Origin: Candidatus Hydrothermales bacterium
GTDB lineage: Bacteria > Hydrothermota > Hydrothermia > Hydrothermales > JAJRUZ01
Assembly: GCA_039630235.1 (NCBI GenBank)
Contig: JBCNVI010000009.1
Location: forward strand, 1 to 46,566
Reading direction: 5' to 3'
Length of the DNA: 46,566 bases
Part shown: piece after piece, positions 24,723 through 32,872 of the stretch
Position numbering within the stretch: position 1 is the stretch's first letter
Layout of the letters: every line of letters begins with the position of its first letter
Translations under genes and position numbers: made by a program
Notes under the pieces: model-generated
What the model was told of the DNA's origin: nothing
The model's input: the letters and a program-made list of their open reading frames with translations, nothing else
Database searches by the model: none

Positions 24723-25997
24723 TTAATCTTTTGGAATGCCTGACCAATAGGGGAAGTGGCAACTGCCAAGACTTGTCAATTTTTTTACATTTGATCCATC
24801 TAAATTCATTACGTAAATGTCGTAGGCTCCATCTCTTGTTGAAACAAAAACTATATGTAAACCATCAGGTGAAAAGCAAGGATCTTCATTTCTCCCCTCA
24901 CTTGTAAGCTTAAAAACCTTTTCTCCGAAGGGATCAGTTAGATATATCTGATTTTCTCCTTTTTCATCGAGAGCCACAAAGGCAATTAGGTCTCCCTTTG
25001 GTGAAAAATTGGGTGAAGTGTTAAACTCTGTTTCAAAAGTTACTCTTCTTATGTTAACACCATCTTTATCCATAACAAAAATGTGAGGGGAACCTAATCT
25101 ATCTGAGACAAAGGCTATCTCGTTTCCCTTACCCGACACACTCGGTGAAATCTCTATAAAGGGTGAGTAAGTTAATCTCTTAATTTTCTTATTTTCAATA
25201 TTTAAAATATATATTTCAGGGTCACCTTCTTTTGAAATAGTAATACAAAGTTCTTTTGAGTTTGGAAAAAATCCGCCAGGTAGCACAATTCCTCCATTTT
25301 GAGAAAAAAGTAAGAAAAATTTATTGCTTAAAAGGTCTATTAAATAAATACCCATTACGTCTTTTTCTAGATAAGTTGAGTAAATTATTTTTTTACCACA
25401 AAATGAGACTCTTGGAAAAAGTTTTTTCTCTCCAGCTGACTCTATTTTCCTTAGGTTATATCCATCGTAATCCATCATGTAAAGTTCCCTCTTTCCATTA
25501 ATGTCCACTGAAAAAACTATATAAGTTTCGAATATTCCATCTTCTCCAGTTAATTTTTTAACAACAAAGTTCGCAATTTTATGAGCTAACTTTCTGTCCT
25601 GGATTGAAAGATTAAAATTTTCAGAAGCTATTCTCTTCTCAAGAATAACGTCATAAAGTTCTATATTTAATAAATTTTCTTTTTCCAATGTTTTTGACCT
25701 TAAAAGTACATTTGTTCCTAAGGTTCTCCAAAAGCTAAAATCACTATAGTGTTTTTTTTCTAAGATATCCAAGGTTGGAACTGTTAAAGTAAAATAAAGT
25801 GAAAATTCAAGATCACTTATTAAAACTTTCTCAACCTCTCTTAACTTTAGTTTTAACTCATCAGATAAATTCTCAAAAATCCCGAGGGGGAAAATGCCGA
25901 TATCAAGTTTTTTTATTTCCCCTCCCTTTAATTTCAGATAAACCTCTCCTTGAGCAAAAATTAAAAAGGGCAATAAAAAAAGTAAAATTTTTTTCAT
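24723..25997 (-). CDS. tolB: Tol-Pal system beta-propeller protein TolB
   Basis: A 424-residue periplasmic protein. MKKILLFLLPFLIFAQG is a signal peptide. An N-terminal domain (about 25-150) is followed by a six-bladed propeller built from repeats such as SPKGDLIAFVALDEKG and SPDGLHIVFVSTRDGAYDIYVM. TolB links Pal in the outer membrane to the TolQRA motor. It follows the TonB/TolA-like gene with a 4-base overlap, keeping the classic tolQ-tolR-tolA-tolB order. Confidence 0.92.
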   Translation of the reverse strand: MKKILLFLLPFLIFAQGEVYLKLKGGEIKKLDIGIFPLGIFENLSDELKLKLREVEKVLISDLEFSLYFTLTVPTLDILEKKHYSDFSFWRTLGTNVLLRSKTLEKENLLNIELYDVILEKRIASENFNLSIQDRKLAHKIANFVVKKLTGEDGIFETYIVFSVDINGKRELYMMDYDGYNLRKIESAGEKKLFPRVSFCGKKIIYSTYLEKDVMGIYLIDLLSNKFFLLFSQNGGIVLPGGFFPNSKELCITISKEGDPEIYILNIENKKIKRLTYSPFIEISPSVSGKGNEIAFVSDRLGSPHIFVMDKDGVNIRRVTFETEFNTSPNFSPKGDLIAFVALDEKGENQIYLTDPFGEKVFKLTSEGRNEDPCFSPDGLHIVFVSTRDGAYDIYVMNLDGSNVKKLTSLGSCHFPYWSGIPKD

Positions 25998-26560
25998 GGA
26001 ACTTCAAATTCAAGAAAAACTCTTAAATACTCCATGTTAAACTCATCTGGCAAGGGGGGAACTCTTTTTGTTAAATATACTGCTCTATAAGCTTGTTGAT
26101 CAAAAATAATATCACCTGAGGTTTTCTCAATTCTTATATCTTTTAAGCTTCCATCTTTTAATATTGAAAAGTAAACCGTAACTCTTAAGGTATCGTTACC
26201 AGAGTATGAATAATGCCAATTTTCACTGATTTTTCTCAAAAGTACTTCAAAATAGTAAGAATAGGGTAAGTCAAGATTTATTTTTGCCTTACCACCACCC
26301 CTTAATGGAAGATGTGTTCTTTCCTCAGATTTTTTCTCCTTTTTTGCCTTTTTTGGTTTTTGAGAAACTTCTTTTAATTTTTCTACCACCTGAGATTTTT
26401 CGTCCTTTTTTTCGATTATCTTAGCTTCACTTTCTATTTCTCTAAGTTCTATATAAAAAACAGTTTGAGGAAAATATAATTTTCTTTTTTCCTTTTCAAA
26501 AATATAGGGGGCTAAAATTAAAATGTGAAAAGCAAAAGAAAGAAGAAACCCCTTTAACAT
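25994..26560 (-). CDS. TonB/TolA-like energy-transducing protein
   Basis: A 188-residue protein with one N-terminal membrane helix (about residues 4-20) preceded by few charged residues, then a lysine- and glutamate-rich linker (about 45-82), then a TonB_C/TolA-C type domain with VTVYFSILKDGSLKDIRIEKTSGD and PPLPDEF. Its position between tolR and tolB assigns it the TolA role of spanning the periplasm and pulling on Pal/TolB. It is much shorter than enterobacterial TolA because the long helical domain is missing. The start codon shares a base with the tolR stop. Confidence 0.8.
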   Translation of the reverse strand: MLKGFLLSFAFHILILAPYIFEKEKRKLYFPQTVFYIELREIESEAKIIEKKDEKSQVVEKLKEVSQKPKKAKKEKKSEERTHLPLRGGGKAKINLDLPYSYYFEVLLRKISENWHYSYSGNDTLRVTVYFSILKDGSLKDIRIEKTSGDIIFDQQAYRAVYLTKRVPPLPDEFNMEYLRVFLEFEVP

Positions 26561-26943
26561 TATCTTTTTTTCTCAAGTATAAATCCCACTTTTTCAAATC
26601 CCTTATCTTTTACTTCTCCCACTACCTCCATAACAAATCCATAGTTAAGTTCCTTGTCAGCCTTTATAAATACATTCTTTTTTCCTTTTTTGGATAGCAC
26701 ATCAAGGTAAAAGGGAAGCTTTTCTAGAGTAACTTCTTTTTCTTCTAAGTAAATTTTTTTGTCTTTAGTTAAAGTTATTGTAATCCCCTCTTCTTTTAGT
26801 TCTTCTGTTTTTTTCGACTTTGGGAGGTTAACTTCAAAGCCTGTCTGAAGCAATGGGCTTGTGATTAAAAATATAACAAGGAGAGTGATACTCACATCAG
26901 CTAGGGAAGTTATGTTAATTTCAGAGATGTAATTCCTTCTCAT
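26560..26943 (-). CDS. tolR: Biopolymer transport protein ExbD/TolR
   Basis: A 127-residue protein with one membrane helix whose N-terminal part contains ADVSITLLVIFLITSPLLQTG; the Asp in SLADVS is the conserved proton-conducting residue of ExbD/TolR. A periplasmic domain with KDKKIYLEEKEVTLEKLP follows. Length is normal. It works with TolQ as the proton-driven motor of the Tol system. It overlaps tolQ by 23 bases and the TonB/TolA-like gene by one. Confidence 0.9.
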   Translation of the reverse strand: MRRNYISEINITSLADVSITLLVIFLITSPLLQTGFEVNLPKSKKTEELKEEGITITLTKDKKIYLEEKEVTLEKLPFYLDVLSKKGKKNVFIKADKELNYGFVMEVVGEVKDKGFEKVGFILEKKR

Positions 26944-27613
26944 TTAAAAGTAAATACTTTTTTACTTTTATTCTCAATTCTGATAAAAAGTCGTTGCATA
27001 GATTCTCGTATCTTACAATTTCATTGGTTACGTAATTGTAAAAAACAAGTGAAGGAATCGCAACAAGAAGACCTGCGATTGTTGTTATTAGAGCATCAGC
27101 AATTCCTGGGGCAAGGACGCTAATATGAGCTGATCCTGTTCTTTTTATTTCAAGAAATGCTTCCATTATTCCCCAAACAGTTCCTAAAAGCCCAAGGAAA
27201 GGGCTAACACTTGTTACAGTTGCAAGAATTACATTGTATTTTTCAAGTTTTGTTATTTCTTTCTTATAAATTTTTTCAATTTTTTCAAAAAGAATACTGA
27301 TTGAATGTTCCTTAACCTTCTCATTTTCTAAACTTCTTATCTCTTCTACCACTGTTTTTAGAATCAAAGAGGGTAAACTCTCTTTATTTAGATAGGTAGG
27401 ATTTGTTTTAATAAAGTCTCCAAAGGAAAAGCTATTAAATTTTTTAATTATCTTTTTAGTTTTCCATTTTAAAATGAAAAATTCGATAAGTTTTTTAAAG
27501 AAGATTGCCCAGGATAAAACTGAGAGGAAAAAAAGGATAATAAGGATAAGTTTAGCAAAGGGGCTTGCTGTTTTAAATCCCCTTACAACAATATCTAAAT
27601 TTAGTCCTGTCAT
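26921..27613 (-). CDS. tolQ: MotA/TolQ/ExbB proton channel protein (TolQ)
   Basis: A 230-residue inner-membrane protein with three hydrophobic helices (about 15-40, 125-150 and 165-195). VTSVSPFLGLLGTVWGIMEAF and GIADALITTIAGLLVAIPSLVFYN are the conserved ExbB/TolQ/MotA channel segments. With TolR it converts the proton gradient into force on the TolA-like protein. It overlaps cpoB by 4 bases and tolR by 23. Confidence 0.92.
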   Translation of the reverse strand: MTGLNLDIVVRGFKTASPFAKLILIILFFLSVLSWAIFFKKLIEFFILKWKTKKIIKKFNSFSFGDFIKTNPTYLNKESLPSLILKTVVEEIRSLENEKVKEHSISILFEKIEKIYKKEITKLEKYNVILATVTSVSPFLGLLGTVWGIMEAFLEIKRTGSAHISVLAPGIADALITTIAGLLVAIPSLVFYNYVTNEIVRYENLCNDFLSELRIKVKKYLLLNEKELHL

Positions 27614-28284
27614 CTAATTTCCATCAATTTTTCTTTTGCTTTTTTTGCTTCCTCCGATTCTGGAAAATCTTTAATCAAAGTGTTAAAGTACTTTTTAGCA
27701 GCATCATAATTTCCCTTTCTTAGCTCCATTTCCCCCAATTTCAAGAGTGAGTATTTTGTTAATACCGATTTTGGATAATCTCTAATTATTTCTTCAAATA
27801 TCAGTTTGGCTTTCTCTTCGTCCCCAACTTGAAAATAGGCATCAGCAAGATAGTATTTTGCGTCTATTATGTAATCACTTTGTGGAAATTTTTTTATAAA
27901 CTCTTCAAATTGATGAATCGCAATTTGATATTCACCAGCAGTATAGTCTCTCAAGGCTTGTAAAAATAGTCCTTCTTCATCACCACTCTGAATTTCCTGT
28001 ATTTTCTCCTCCCGTTTTAAACTTCTTTTTCTTATTAAATTTTCTATTTCCTCTAATCTTGATTCAATAGAGGTAAGTTTTCTTTCAATTATTTCCAGTT
28101 TATTTGTAACATCAGCTTTTAATTCTTTTGTTTCTCTGTATTCCCTCCTCTGGAGGGTATCAATTTTTTGTGTTCTTACATATATTTCGTCTATTTCGTC
28201 CCTTATTCTATTTAATTCATTTCTTACAGTTCTAATTTGAGCGCAAAAAGTAAAGGTTAAAAATAATAAAGTTAGTTTTTTTAT
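27610..28284 (-). CDS. cpoB: CpoB/YbgF-like lipoprotein with coiled coil and TPRs, apparent ATA start
   Basis: The frame is open well upstream of the first standard start codon (TTG 27954). Read from ATA at 28284 it gives about 224 residues beginning KKLTLLFLTFTFCAQ after the initiator, a good lipoprotein signal. A charged coiled coil follows (about 18-85, with RLEEIENLIRKR), as in the trimerising part of YbgF/CpoB. TPR repeats fill the rest (ALRDYTAGEYQIAIHQFEEF, AKYYLADAYFQVGDEEKA). CpoB tunes Tol-Pal activity. The ATA forms TAATA with the pal stop, mimicking the TAATG junctions elsewhere here. It may be a real ATA start, a mutated ATG or a sequencing error; a shorter product from TTG would lack export. 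Confidence 0.78.
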   Translation of the reverse strand: MKKLTLLFLTFTFCAQIRTVRNELNRIRDEIDEIYVRTQKIDTLQRREYRETKELKADVTNKLEIIERKLTSIESRLEEIENLIRKRSLKREEKIQEIQSGDEEGLFLQALRDYTAGEYQIAIHQFEEFIKKFPQSDYIIDAKYYLADAYFQVGDEEKAKLIFEEIIRDYPKSVLTKYSLLKLGEMELRKGNYDAAKKYFNTLIKDFPESEEAKKAKEKLMEIR

Positions 28285-28766
28285 TATTCTTTTACTTTAA
28301 ATTCTGCTCTTCTGTTTATAGGTTTATTTTTTATGTCAACTAGTCTTGTTTCTCCGTAGCTTACAATTGAGATCCTTGCCGGGTCGATTCCAAGTTTAAT
28401 CAAGTAGTCTCTTGCCGCCTTTGCTCTTCTTTCACCAAGTCCCATGTTGTACTCTTCGGTTCCAATATCGCATGTGTGTCCCTCAATTACGATACTTACT
28501 TCAGGATATAACTTTAACAATTCAGCATTACTTTTCAGTATTTCAGCATCTCCTGGTCTTATATCATATTTGTCAAAGTCAAAGTAAATTGTTTTAAGAA
28601 CAAGTGGTGGACGAGCTGGAGCTTCTTCTTTTTTAGGCTCTTCTACTACCTCCGTGGGGGGAGGAGGTGGAGCTTCTTCTTTTACTGGTTCTACCTTAAC
28701 AGCCTTCCTTGGAGCGCACATCTGGGAAAGTGATATTATCAGTATGTATAGTATTATTTTTTTCAT
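28284..28766 (-). CDS. pal: Peptidoglycan-associated lipoprotein Pal (OmpA family)
   Basis: A 160-residue lipoprotein. MKKIILYILIISLSQMC is a lipoprotein signal with Cys17 as the lipidation site. A proline/glutamate linker (about 28-52) leads to an OmpA domain with IYFDFDKYDIRPGDAEIL, IEGHTCDIGTEEYNMGLGERRA and RRAEFKV, the peptidoglycan-binding segments. It anchors the outer membrane to the wall and is the first gene of the Tol unit. AAGGAGG lies upstream of the ATG. Confidence 0.93.
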   Translation of the reverse strand: MKKIILYILIISLSQMCAPRKAVKVEPVKEEAPPPPPTEVVEEPKKEEAPARPPLVLKTIYFDFDKYDIRPGDAEILKSNAELLKLYPEVSIVIEGHTCDIGTEEYNMGLGERRAKAARDYLIKLGIDPARISIVSYGETRLVDIKNKPINRRAEFKVKE

Positions 28767-28791
28767 TTTTTTCCTCCTTTTTATTGTTATA

Positions 28792-28821
28792 AATATACAC
28801 TTAAAGTGATTTAAAATTCAA
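28792..28821 (-). promoter_or_regulatory. Promoter of the pal-tol operon
   Basis: On the minus strand TTGAAT (28821-28816), an 18-base spacer and TATATT (28797-28792) precede pal by a 25-base leader containing AGGAGG. The spacer contains the palindrome CACTTAAAGTG (28798-28808), a possible operator. Confidence 0.6.
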
Positions 28822-28893
28822 ACTTATTTGGGTATTGTGTAGAATTAATAACATTGTTTACTCTTTACTGTTTAAGGAAATGAAATTGAAGGT

Positions 28894-28923
28894 TTGAAAT
28901 TTTCTTAATTTGCTTATTATAAT
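28894..28923 (+). promoter_or_regulatory. Promoter of the large membrane protein gene
   Basis: TTGAAA (28894-28899), an 18-base spacer and a perfect TATAAT (28918-28923). The predicted leader of about 20 bases shows no ribosome-binding site but carries the partial palindrome ACAC GTATTTAA GTGT. Confidence 0.65.
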
Positions 28924-28950
28924 GTTCACACGTATTTAAGTGTATTTAAA

Positions 28951-31059
28951 ATGAAAAAAAGGTTTTTTGAGACTATAGTTTCTTTGCTTTTTTTTACATC
29001 AGTTACTTTATTTATCTTTAGGCAGCTTTTAAAGGTGTCATTAAAAAGGAACGTTATAGCGGATTTAGGGGATCCGCTTTTAAATCTTTATGTTTTAAAG
29101 CACAACATAGATAGAATCTTATCTTTAAATTTTAACCAATTTTTCGATGCAAACATATTTTATCCCTATCCCCTTACCCTTGCCTTTTCAGAAAATCTCC
29201 TTTCTTCTTCTGTTATTTTGATACCTATTTATCTTATATCAAAAAGTATTGTTGCTACATATAACATCTTCATTATTTTGAATTTTATCTTATCAGGCTT
29301 TTTTATGTATTTACTTAGTTATCGGTTTACTAAAAATTTTATTGCTTCTATTATAGCAGGAACAGTATTTTCTTTTGCTCCCTTTAAATTCTCGCATCTT
29401 TCTCATATTCACATTTTAACCACTATGTGGATTCCCCTTATTTTTTTATTTTTACACATGTTCTTTGAAAGCAAAAAATATAGGTTTATTATTATTTCCT
29501 CGTTATTCTTGGTAGTGCAATCACTTGGTTGCGGCAATTATATGGTTATAATTTCCCCTTTTATTCTAATTATGTTTGTTTTTTACTTTTTAAAAGAAAG
29601 AAGGGCTATTAAAGAATATTTTCTCGGTTTTATAATTTTTTTAATTATTTCAGGGGTATTTTTAATTCCTGTTTATTATCATTACGTTTTAATTGAAAAG
29701 CTTTACGGATTTAAAAGAGAAATAGAAGAATGTATATATTTTTCTCCTAACTTGCTCTCCTTTTTTACATCCTGGTTTGAGACTTTTTCTGGAAAACTCT
29801 TGAGAAAGTTTATTCCACATCCCACTACTGCTGAAACTACTTTTTATATTGGTATTATTCCACTTTTTTCAATCCTTTTAATTTCTCTTTTCACAATTAA
29901 AAAAAATATTATCTTTTTCAAATTCAGAAAAGAGAGTTATGAATCGGCAACTCTTTATTTTCCCTATTTAGAAAAAAGAAATTTTTTACCTCCCCATTTT
30001 TTTATTTTTTATTTTATTGTTGCCTTTATAAGTCTTATTTTAGCTTTTGGACCACTTTTTTTCAAAATAAAAAATTTATATAATCCTCTTTATTATTTAT
30101 TTTATCACTTTTTTCCTGGTGCAAAAGGCATTAGAGCACCATCAAGGTTTTTCATAATGTTTTTATTTGCCGCTTCAATTTTAATTTCCTATTTTTATTC
30201 TCTTTATTTTAGAAAGAGAACTCTAATTATTTTTGGCTTAATAATTCTTTCAGAATTTGTTCCTATCTATAATGTTCCAAGTAAAATGCCTTACAGGGGT
30301 GAAATGCCCAAGGTCTATGAGTGGTTAAAGAGAATGGAGGATAAGTTTGCGATAATGGAACTTCCCTTAGAAGATGCAAGATGGTGGGATATTCCCTACG
30401 GTCTAGATAAAGGTTTCTTTTATACTTACTTTTCCGCCTATCATAATAAAAGATTATTTAATGGATATAGTGGGTATTTTTCGCCACTTTTTCGTTATTC
30501 AAAAAGTCTTGAATTTAAAAAACTTATTGAACTTGCTAAAACTATAAACATAAGGTATCTTATAATTCACAAGGATATTTATAGAGACAACTCCCATGTT
30601 TTTACTGATGAGCCTAACAATATAATTTCATTAATTGAGAATAACTTTAAAGGTGAATTAGTTAAGGTTTTTGAAGATGATATTGCTCTTGTCTATGAAA
30701 TATTAAGTAGAAACGTAAGTTTTGATCCGAAAAGTTTATACATAAAAGATTATGAATTTGATATTCATTTTGAAAAAGAGGATAAAAGAAAAGGTAAACT
30801 TGTTTTTACATATAAAGGAGATATTCCTTGTGTTTTAATATACGTTAATGAAATTTTTTTGAAGTTTAAAAGTGAGGGGAATTTAGTTGCAAGAAGGAAA
30901 ATTATTATAAATCCCAAGGAGCAATCACCTTTTTTATTAAAAGGTGAAAAATTTGAAAAGGTAGTAAAATTAGGAGGTTTAAAAGCTGGAGAATATTTAG
31001 TTGAAGTTGAGCAAGATAAGAAAATTATCGCAAAATTTAAAGTAATAATTGAAGATTAA
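28951..31059 (+). CDS. Large polytopic membrane protein, GT-C glycosyltransferase-like
   Basis: A 702-residue protein with about 11-12 membrane segments in residues 1-430 and a soluble C-terminal part (about 450-702). Early residues contain DLGDPLLNLYVLKHNID and ANIFYPYPLTLAFSENLL, followed by FAPFKFSHLSHIHILTTMWIPL. This combination of acidic first loop, FYPYP and the HLxH motif recurs in large uncharacterised bacterial membrane proteins that resemble GT-C glycosyltransferases. The C-terminal half holds GAKGIRAPSRFFIM and a region with beta-sandwich-like strands. It is transcribed alone from a good promoter and is followed by tRNA genes. Sugar and acceptor are unknown. Confidence 0.7.
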   Translation: MKKRFFETIVSLLFFTSVTLFIFRQLLKVSLKRNVIADLGDPLLNLYVLKHNIDRILSLNFNQFFDANIFYPYPLTLAFSENLLSSSVILIPIYLISKSIVATYNIFIILNFILSGFFMYLLSYRFTKNFIASIIAGTVFSFAPFKFSHLSHIHILTTMWIPLIFLFLHMFFESKKYRFIIISSLFLVVQSLGCGNYMVIISPFILIMFVFYFLKERRAIKEYFLGFIIFLIISGVFLIPVYYHYVLIEKLYGFKREIEECIYFSPNLLSFFTSWFETFSGKLLRKFIPHPTTAETTFYIGIIPLFSILLISLFTIKKNIIFFKFRKESYESATLYFPYLEKRNFLPPHFFIFYFIVAFISLILAFGPLFFKIKNLYNPLYYLFYHFFPGAKGIRAPSRFFIMFLFAASILISYFYSLYFRKRTLIIFGLIILSEFVPIYNVPSKMPYRGEMPKVYEWLKRMEDKFAIMELPLEDARWWDIPYGLDKGFFYTYFSAYHNKRLFNGYSGYFSPLFRYSKSLEFKKLIELAKTINIRYLIIHKDIYRDNSHVFTDEPNNIISLIENNFKGELVKVFEDDIALVYEILSRNVSFDPKSLYIKDYEFDIHFEKEDKRKGKLVFTYKGDIPCVLIYVNEIFLKFKSEGNLVARRKIIINPKEQSPFLLKGEKFEKVVKLGGLKAGEYLVEVEQDKKIIAKFKVIIED

Positions 31060-31065
31060 ATAGAT

Positions 31066-31094
31066 TTGCTTTTTAAGGGCAAAGAAAATATAAT
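31066..31094 (+). promoter_or_regulatory. Promoter of the tRNA-Glu/tRNA-Gln pair
   Basis: TTGCTT (31066-31071), a 17-base spacer and TATAAT (31089-31094). Transcription is predicted near 31101, about three bases before the first base of mature tRNA-Glu, so the 5' leader is extremely short. Confidence 0.7.
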
Positions 31095-31103
31095 TAATAA
31101 AGT

Positions 31104-31181
31104 GGCGCCATCGTCTAGCAAGGCCTAGGACACCTGGTTCTCAGCCAGGAAACCCGGGTTCAAATCCCGGTGGCGCCACCA
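31104..31181 (+). tRNA. tRNA-Glu (anticodon CTC)
   Basis: A cloverleaf can be drawn: acceptor GGCGCCA/TGGCGCC, D-arm GTC...GAC, anticodon stem CCTGG/CCAGG around the loop TTCTCAG (anticodon CTC), and T-arm CCGGG-TTCAAAT-CCCGG. The discriminator is A and CCA is encoded (31179-31181). It reads GAG codons. Confidence 0.95.
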
Positions 31182-31190
31182 ATAAAAAAT

Positions 31191-31262
31191 TGGGGGATCG
31201 TCTAATTGGCAGGACGTCTGGCTCTGGACCAGAAGATCGGGGTTCGAGTCCCTGTCCCCCAG
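31191..31262 (+). tRNA. tRNA-Gln (anticodon CTG)
   Basis: Acceptor TGGGGGA/TCCCCCA, D-arm GTC...GAC, anticodon stem TCTGG/CCAGA around the loop CTCTGGA (anticodon CTG), and T-arm CGGGG-TTCGAGT-CCCTG. The discriminator is G; CCA is not encoded (CTT follows). It starts nine bases after tRNA-Glu and is probably co-transcribed. It reads CAG codons. Confidence 0.95.
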
Positions 31263-31265
31263 CTT

Positions 31266-31292
31266 AAAAAGAAACTAAATTAATTTCTTTTT
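31266..31292 (+). terminator. AT-rich hairpin terminator after the tRNA pair
   Basis: AAAAAGAAA pairs perfectly with TTTCTTTTT around a 9-base loop, and the second arm itself supplies the T-run. The position directly after tRNA-Gln suits an intrinsic terminator. The remaining 67 bases before degP contain only GGGTT CA AACCC (31317-31328) and A/T runs. Confidence 0.5.
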
Positions 31293-31359
31293 CGTCTTTA
31301 AGATAACTTAGGATGAGGGTTCAAACCCACATTACCTTTATTTAAAAATTTAAAAAGAT

Positions 31360-32871
31360 ATGAGGAAAATAATAATAACTTCCTTAGTTTCAGTCTTCGT
31401 AGGCTTTGCCATTGCAAGTCTTCTGCTTTTTAAATTCGATAAAACAAATAACCTTGAAGCTGAGATAAAAACCTCTCAAGAAAAAAAAGAAGAAAAATTA
31501 AAAAAACTGGAAAGTTTCCCCTCTATCTCTGAACTATCTAAATTCGTTATCCCAGGCGTTGTTAATATAAGAGCTACAAAAAAAGTCAAAATCCCCTCCT
31601 TCCATTTTGGAGACCCTTTCTTTAGAGAGTTCTTCAGAGAATTCTTTAGATTCTCACCTCGGGAAGAGGAAGAATTTGAGTCCGATGTCCTTGGCTCAGG
31701 CTTTATATTCAGAAAAAATGGTAATAAATACTACATAATGACAAACTACCATGTTATAAGGGGTGTCGATAAAATAAAGATAATACTCTGGGATAGAAGA
31801 GAATTTGGGCCCGATGAGGTAAAAATAGTTGGAAAAGATAGACTAACTGATCTTGCCGTCCTAATGGTCGAGTCTAAAGATGAATTAGTTGTTTTGCCAC
31901 TTGGAAATTCTGACGAAGTTGAAATCGGTGATTGGGTCATAGCTGTTGGTAATCCCTTTGGACTTAACGGAACTGTAACTTTCGGTGTAGTTTCTGCTAA
32001 GCATAGATCAGGAATAAATTTACCCGGTGGAACAATTTATCAAGATTTTATTCAAACTGACGCAGCTATAAATCCTGGAAACTCAGGAGGGCCACTTATA
32101 AATATGAAAGGAGAGGTAATCGGTGTAAATACCGCTATAACCTCTCCAACTCAAGGTAATGTTGGTATTGGCTTTGCAATACCTATTAACATTGCCAAAA
32201 ATGTAGCTACTCAGCTTATTGAAAAGGGAGTTGTAAAAAGAGGTTATCTTGGAGTTAGGATTCAGGAGGTAACTCCAAGTATTGCTGAAAGGTATAAACT
32301 TAAAAAGCCAATGGGTGCCCTTGTAACCAGTGTAGAAAAGGGGACACCAGCTGAAAAGGCAAAAATAAAAGAGGGAGACATCATTATTGCCGTTGATGGA
32401 GAAGAGGTTACTAGTGCAGACGATCTAAGAGTTAAGATAGGTTCACGATATCCAGGTGATAAGGTTAAGATAAAACTGATAAGTAAGGAAGGGAAAGAAA
32501 GAGAGGTAACAGTAATTCTGGCGGAACTTGAAGAGGAAAAAATAATTGGAAGAGTTGAAGAGGAAAAAGAGGAAACTGAAACTGAGGGACTCTCCTGGTT
32601 TGGAATGAAGGTAGAAACACTGAGTGAGACTCTAAAGGAAAGGTATGGAATTGAGGAAAGTATGGGTGTAGTTGTCATTGATGTAGAGACTAACTCTCCA
32701 GCTTACGAATCTGGTATAAGAGAGGGAGATCTTATTGTTAAGGTTGAGGATATGAAAATAGAGGATGTAACTGATTTTAAAAGAGCAAAGGAAAAATATG
32801 GTAAACAAGAGGTTGTGCTATTTACTATAATAAGAAACGGAGTTAAGTTAATAATAGGAGTAAAGGGATAA
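31360..32871 (+). CDS. degP: DegP/HtrA-family periplasmic serine protease with two PDZ domains
   Basis: A 503-residue protein. An N-terminal helix (about 4-25) anchors or exports it. The trypsin-like domain has His131 (MTNYHVIRG), Asp164 (LTDLAVL) and Ser242 (NPGNSGGPL). PDZ1 (about 275-385) contains GYLGVRIQEV and KEGDIIIAVDG; PDZ2 (about 410-500) ends at the C-terminus with REGDLIVKVED. It is a periplasmic quality-control protease and chaperone. It stands first in a tight run with lepB and ttuA. No clear ribosome-binding site precedes the ATG. Confidence 0.93.
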   Translation: MRKIIITSLVSVFVGFAIASLLLFKFDKTNNLEAEIKTSQEKKEEKLKKLESFPSISELSKFVIPGVVNIRATKKVKIPSFHFGDPFFREFFREFFRFSPREEEEFESDVLGSGFIFRKNGNKYYIMTNYHVIRGVDKIKIILWDRREFGPDEVKIVGKDRLTDLAVLMVESKDELVVLPLGNSDEVEIGDWVIAVGNPFGLNGTVTFGVVSAKHRSGINLPGGTIYQDFIQTDAAINPGNSGGPLINMKGEVIGVNTAITSPTQGNVGIGFAIPINIAKNVATQLIEKGVVKRGYLGVRIQEVTPSIAERYKLKKPMGALVTSVEKGTPAEKAKIKEGDIIIAVDGEEVTSADDLRVKIGSRYPGDKVKIKLISKEGKEREVTVILAELEEEKIIGRVEEEKEETETEGLSWFGMKVETLSETLKERYGIEESMGVVVIDVETNSPAYESGIREGDLIVKVEDMKIEDVTDFKRAKEKYGKQEVVLFTIIRNGVKLIIGVKG

Positions 32872-32872
32872 T

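Noticed and set aside
27610-27954. 114-residue TPR protein starting at TTG
   Set aside because: The frame is open for 110 further codons that encode a lipoprotein signal and coiled coil typical of CpoB; the short form would lack export.
32262-32678. 138-codon minus-strand open frame inside degP
   Set aside because: Antisense shadow of the PDZ region; serine-rich composition with no recognisable motif.
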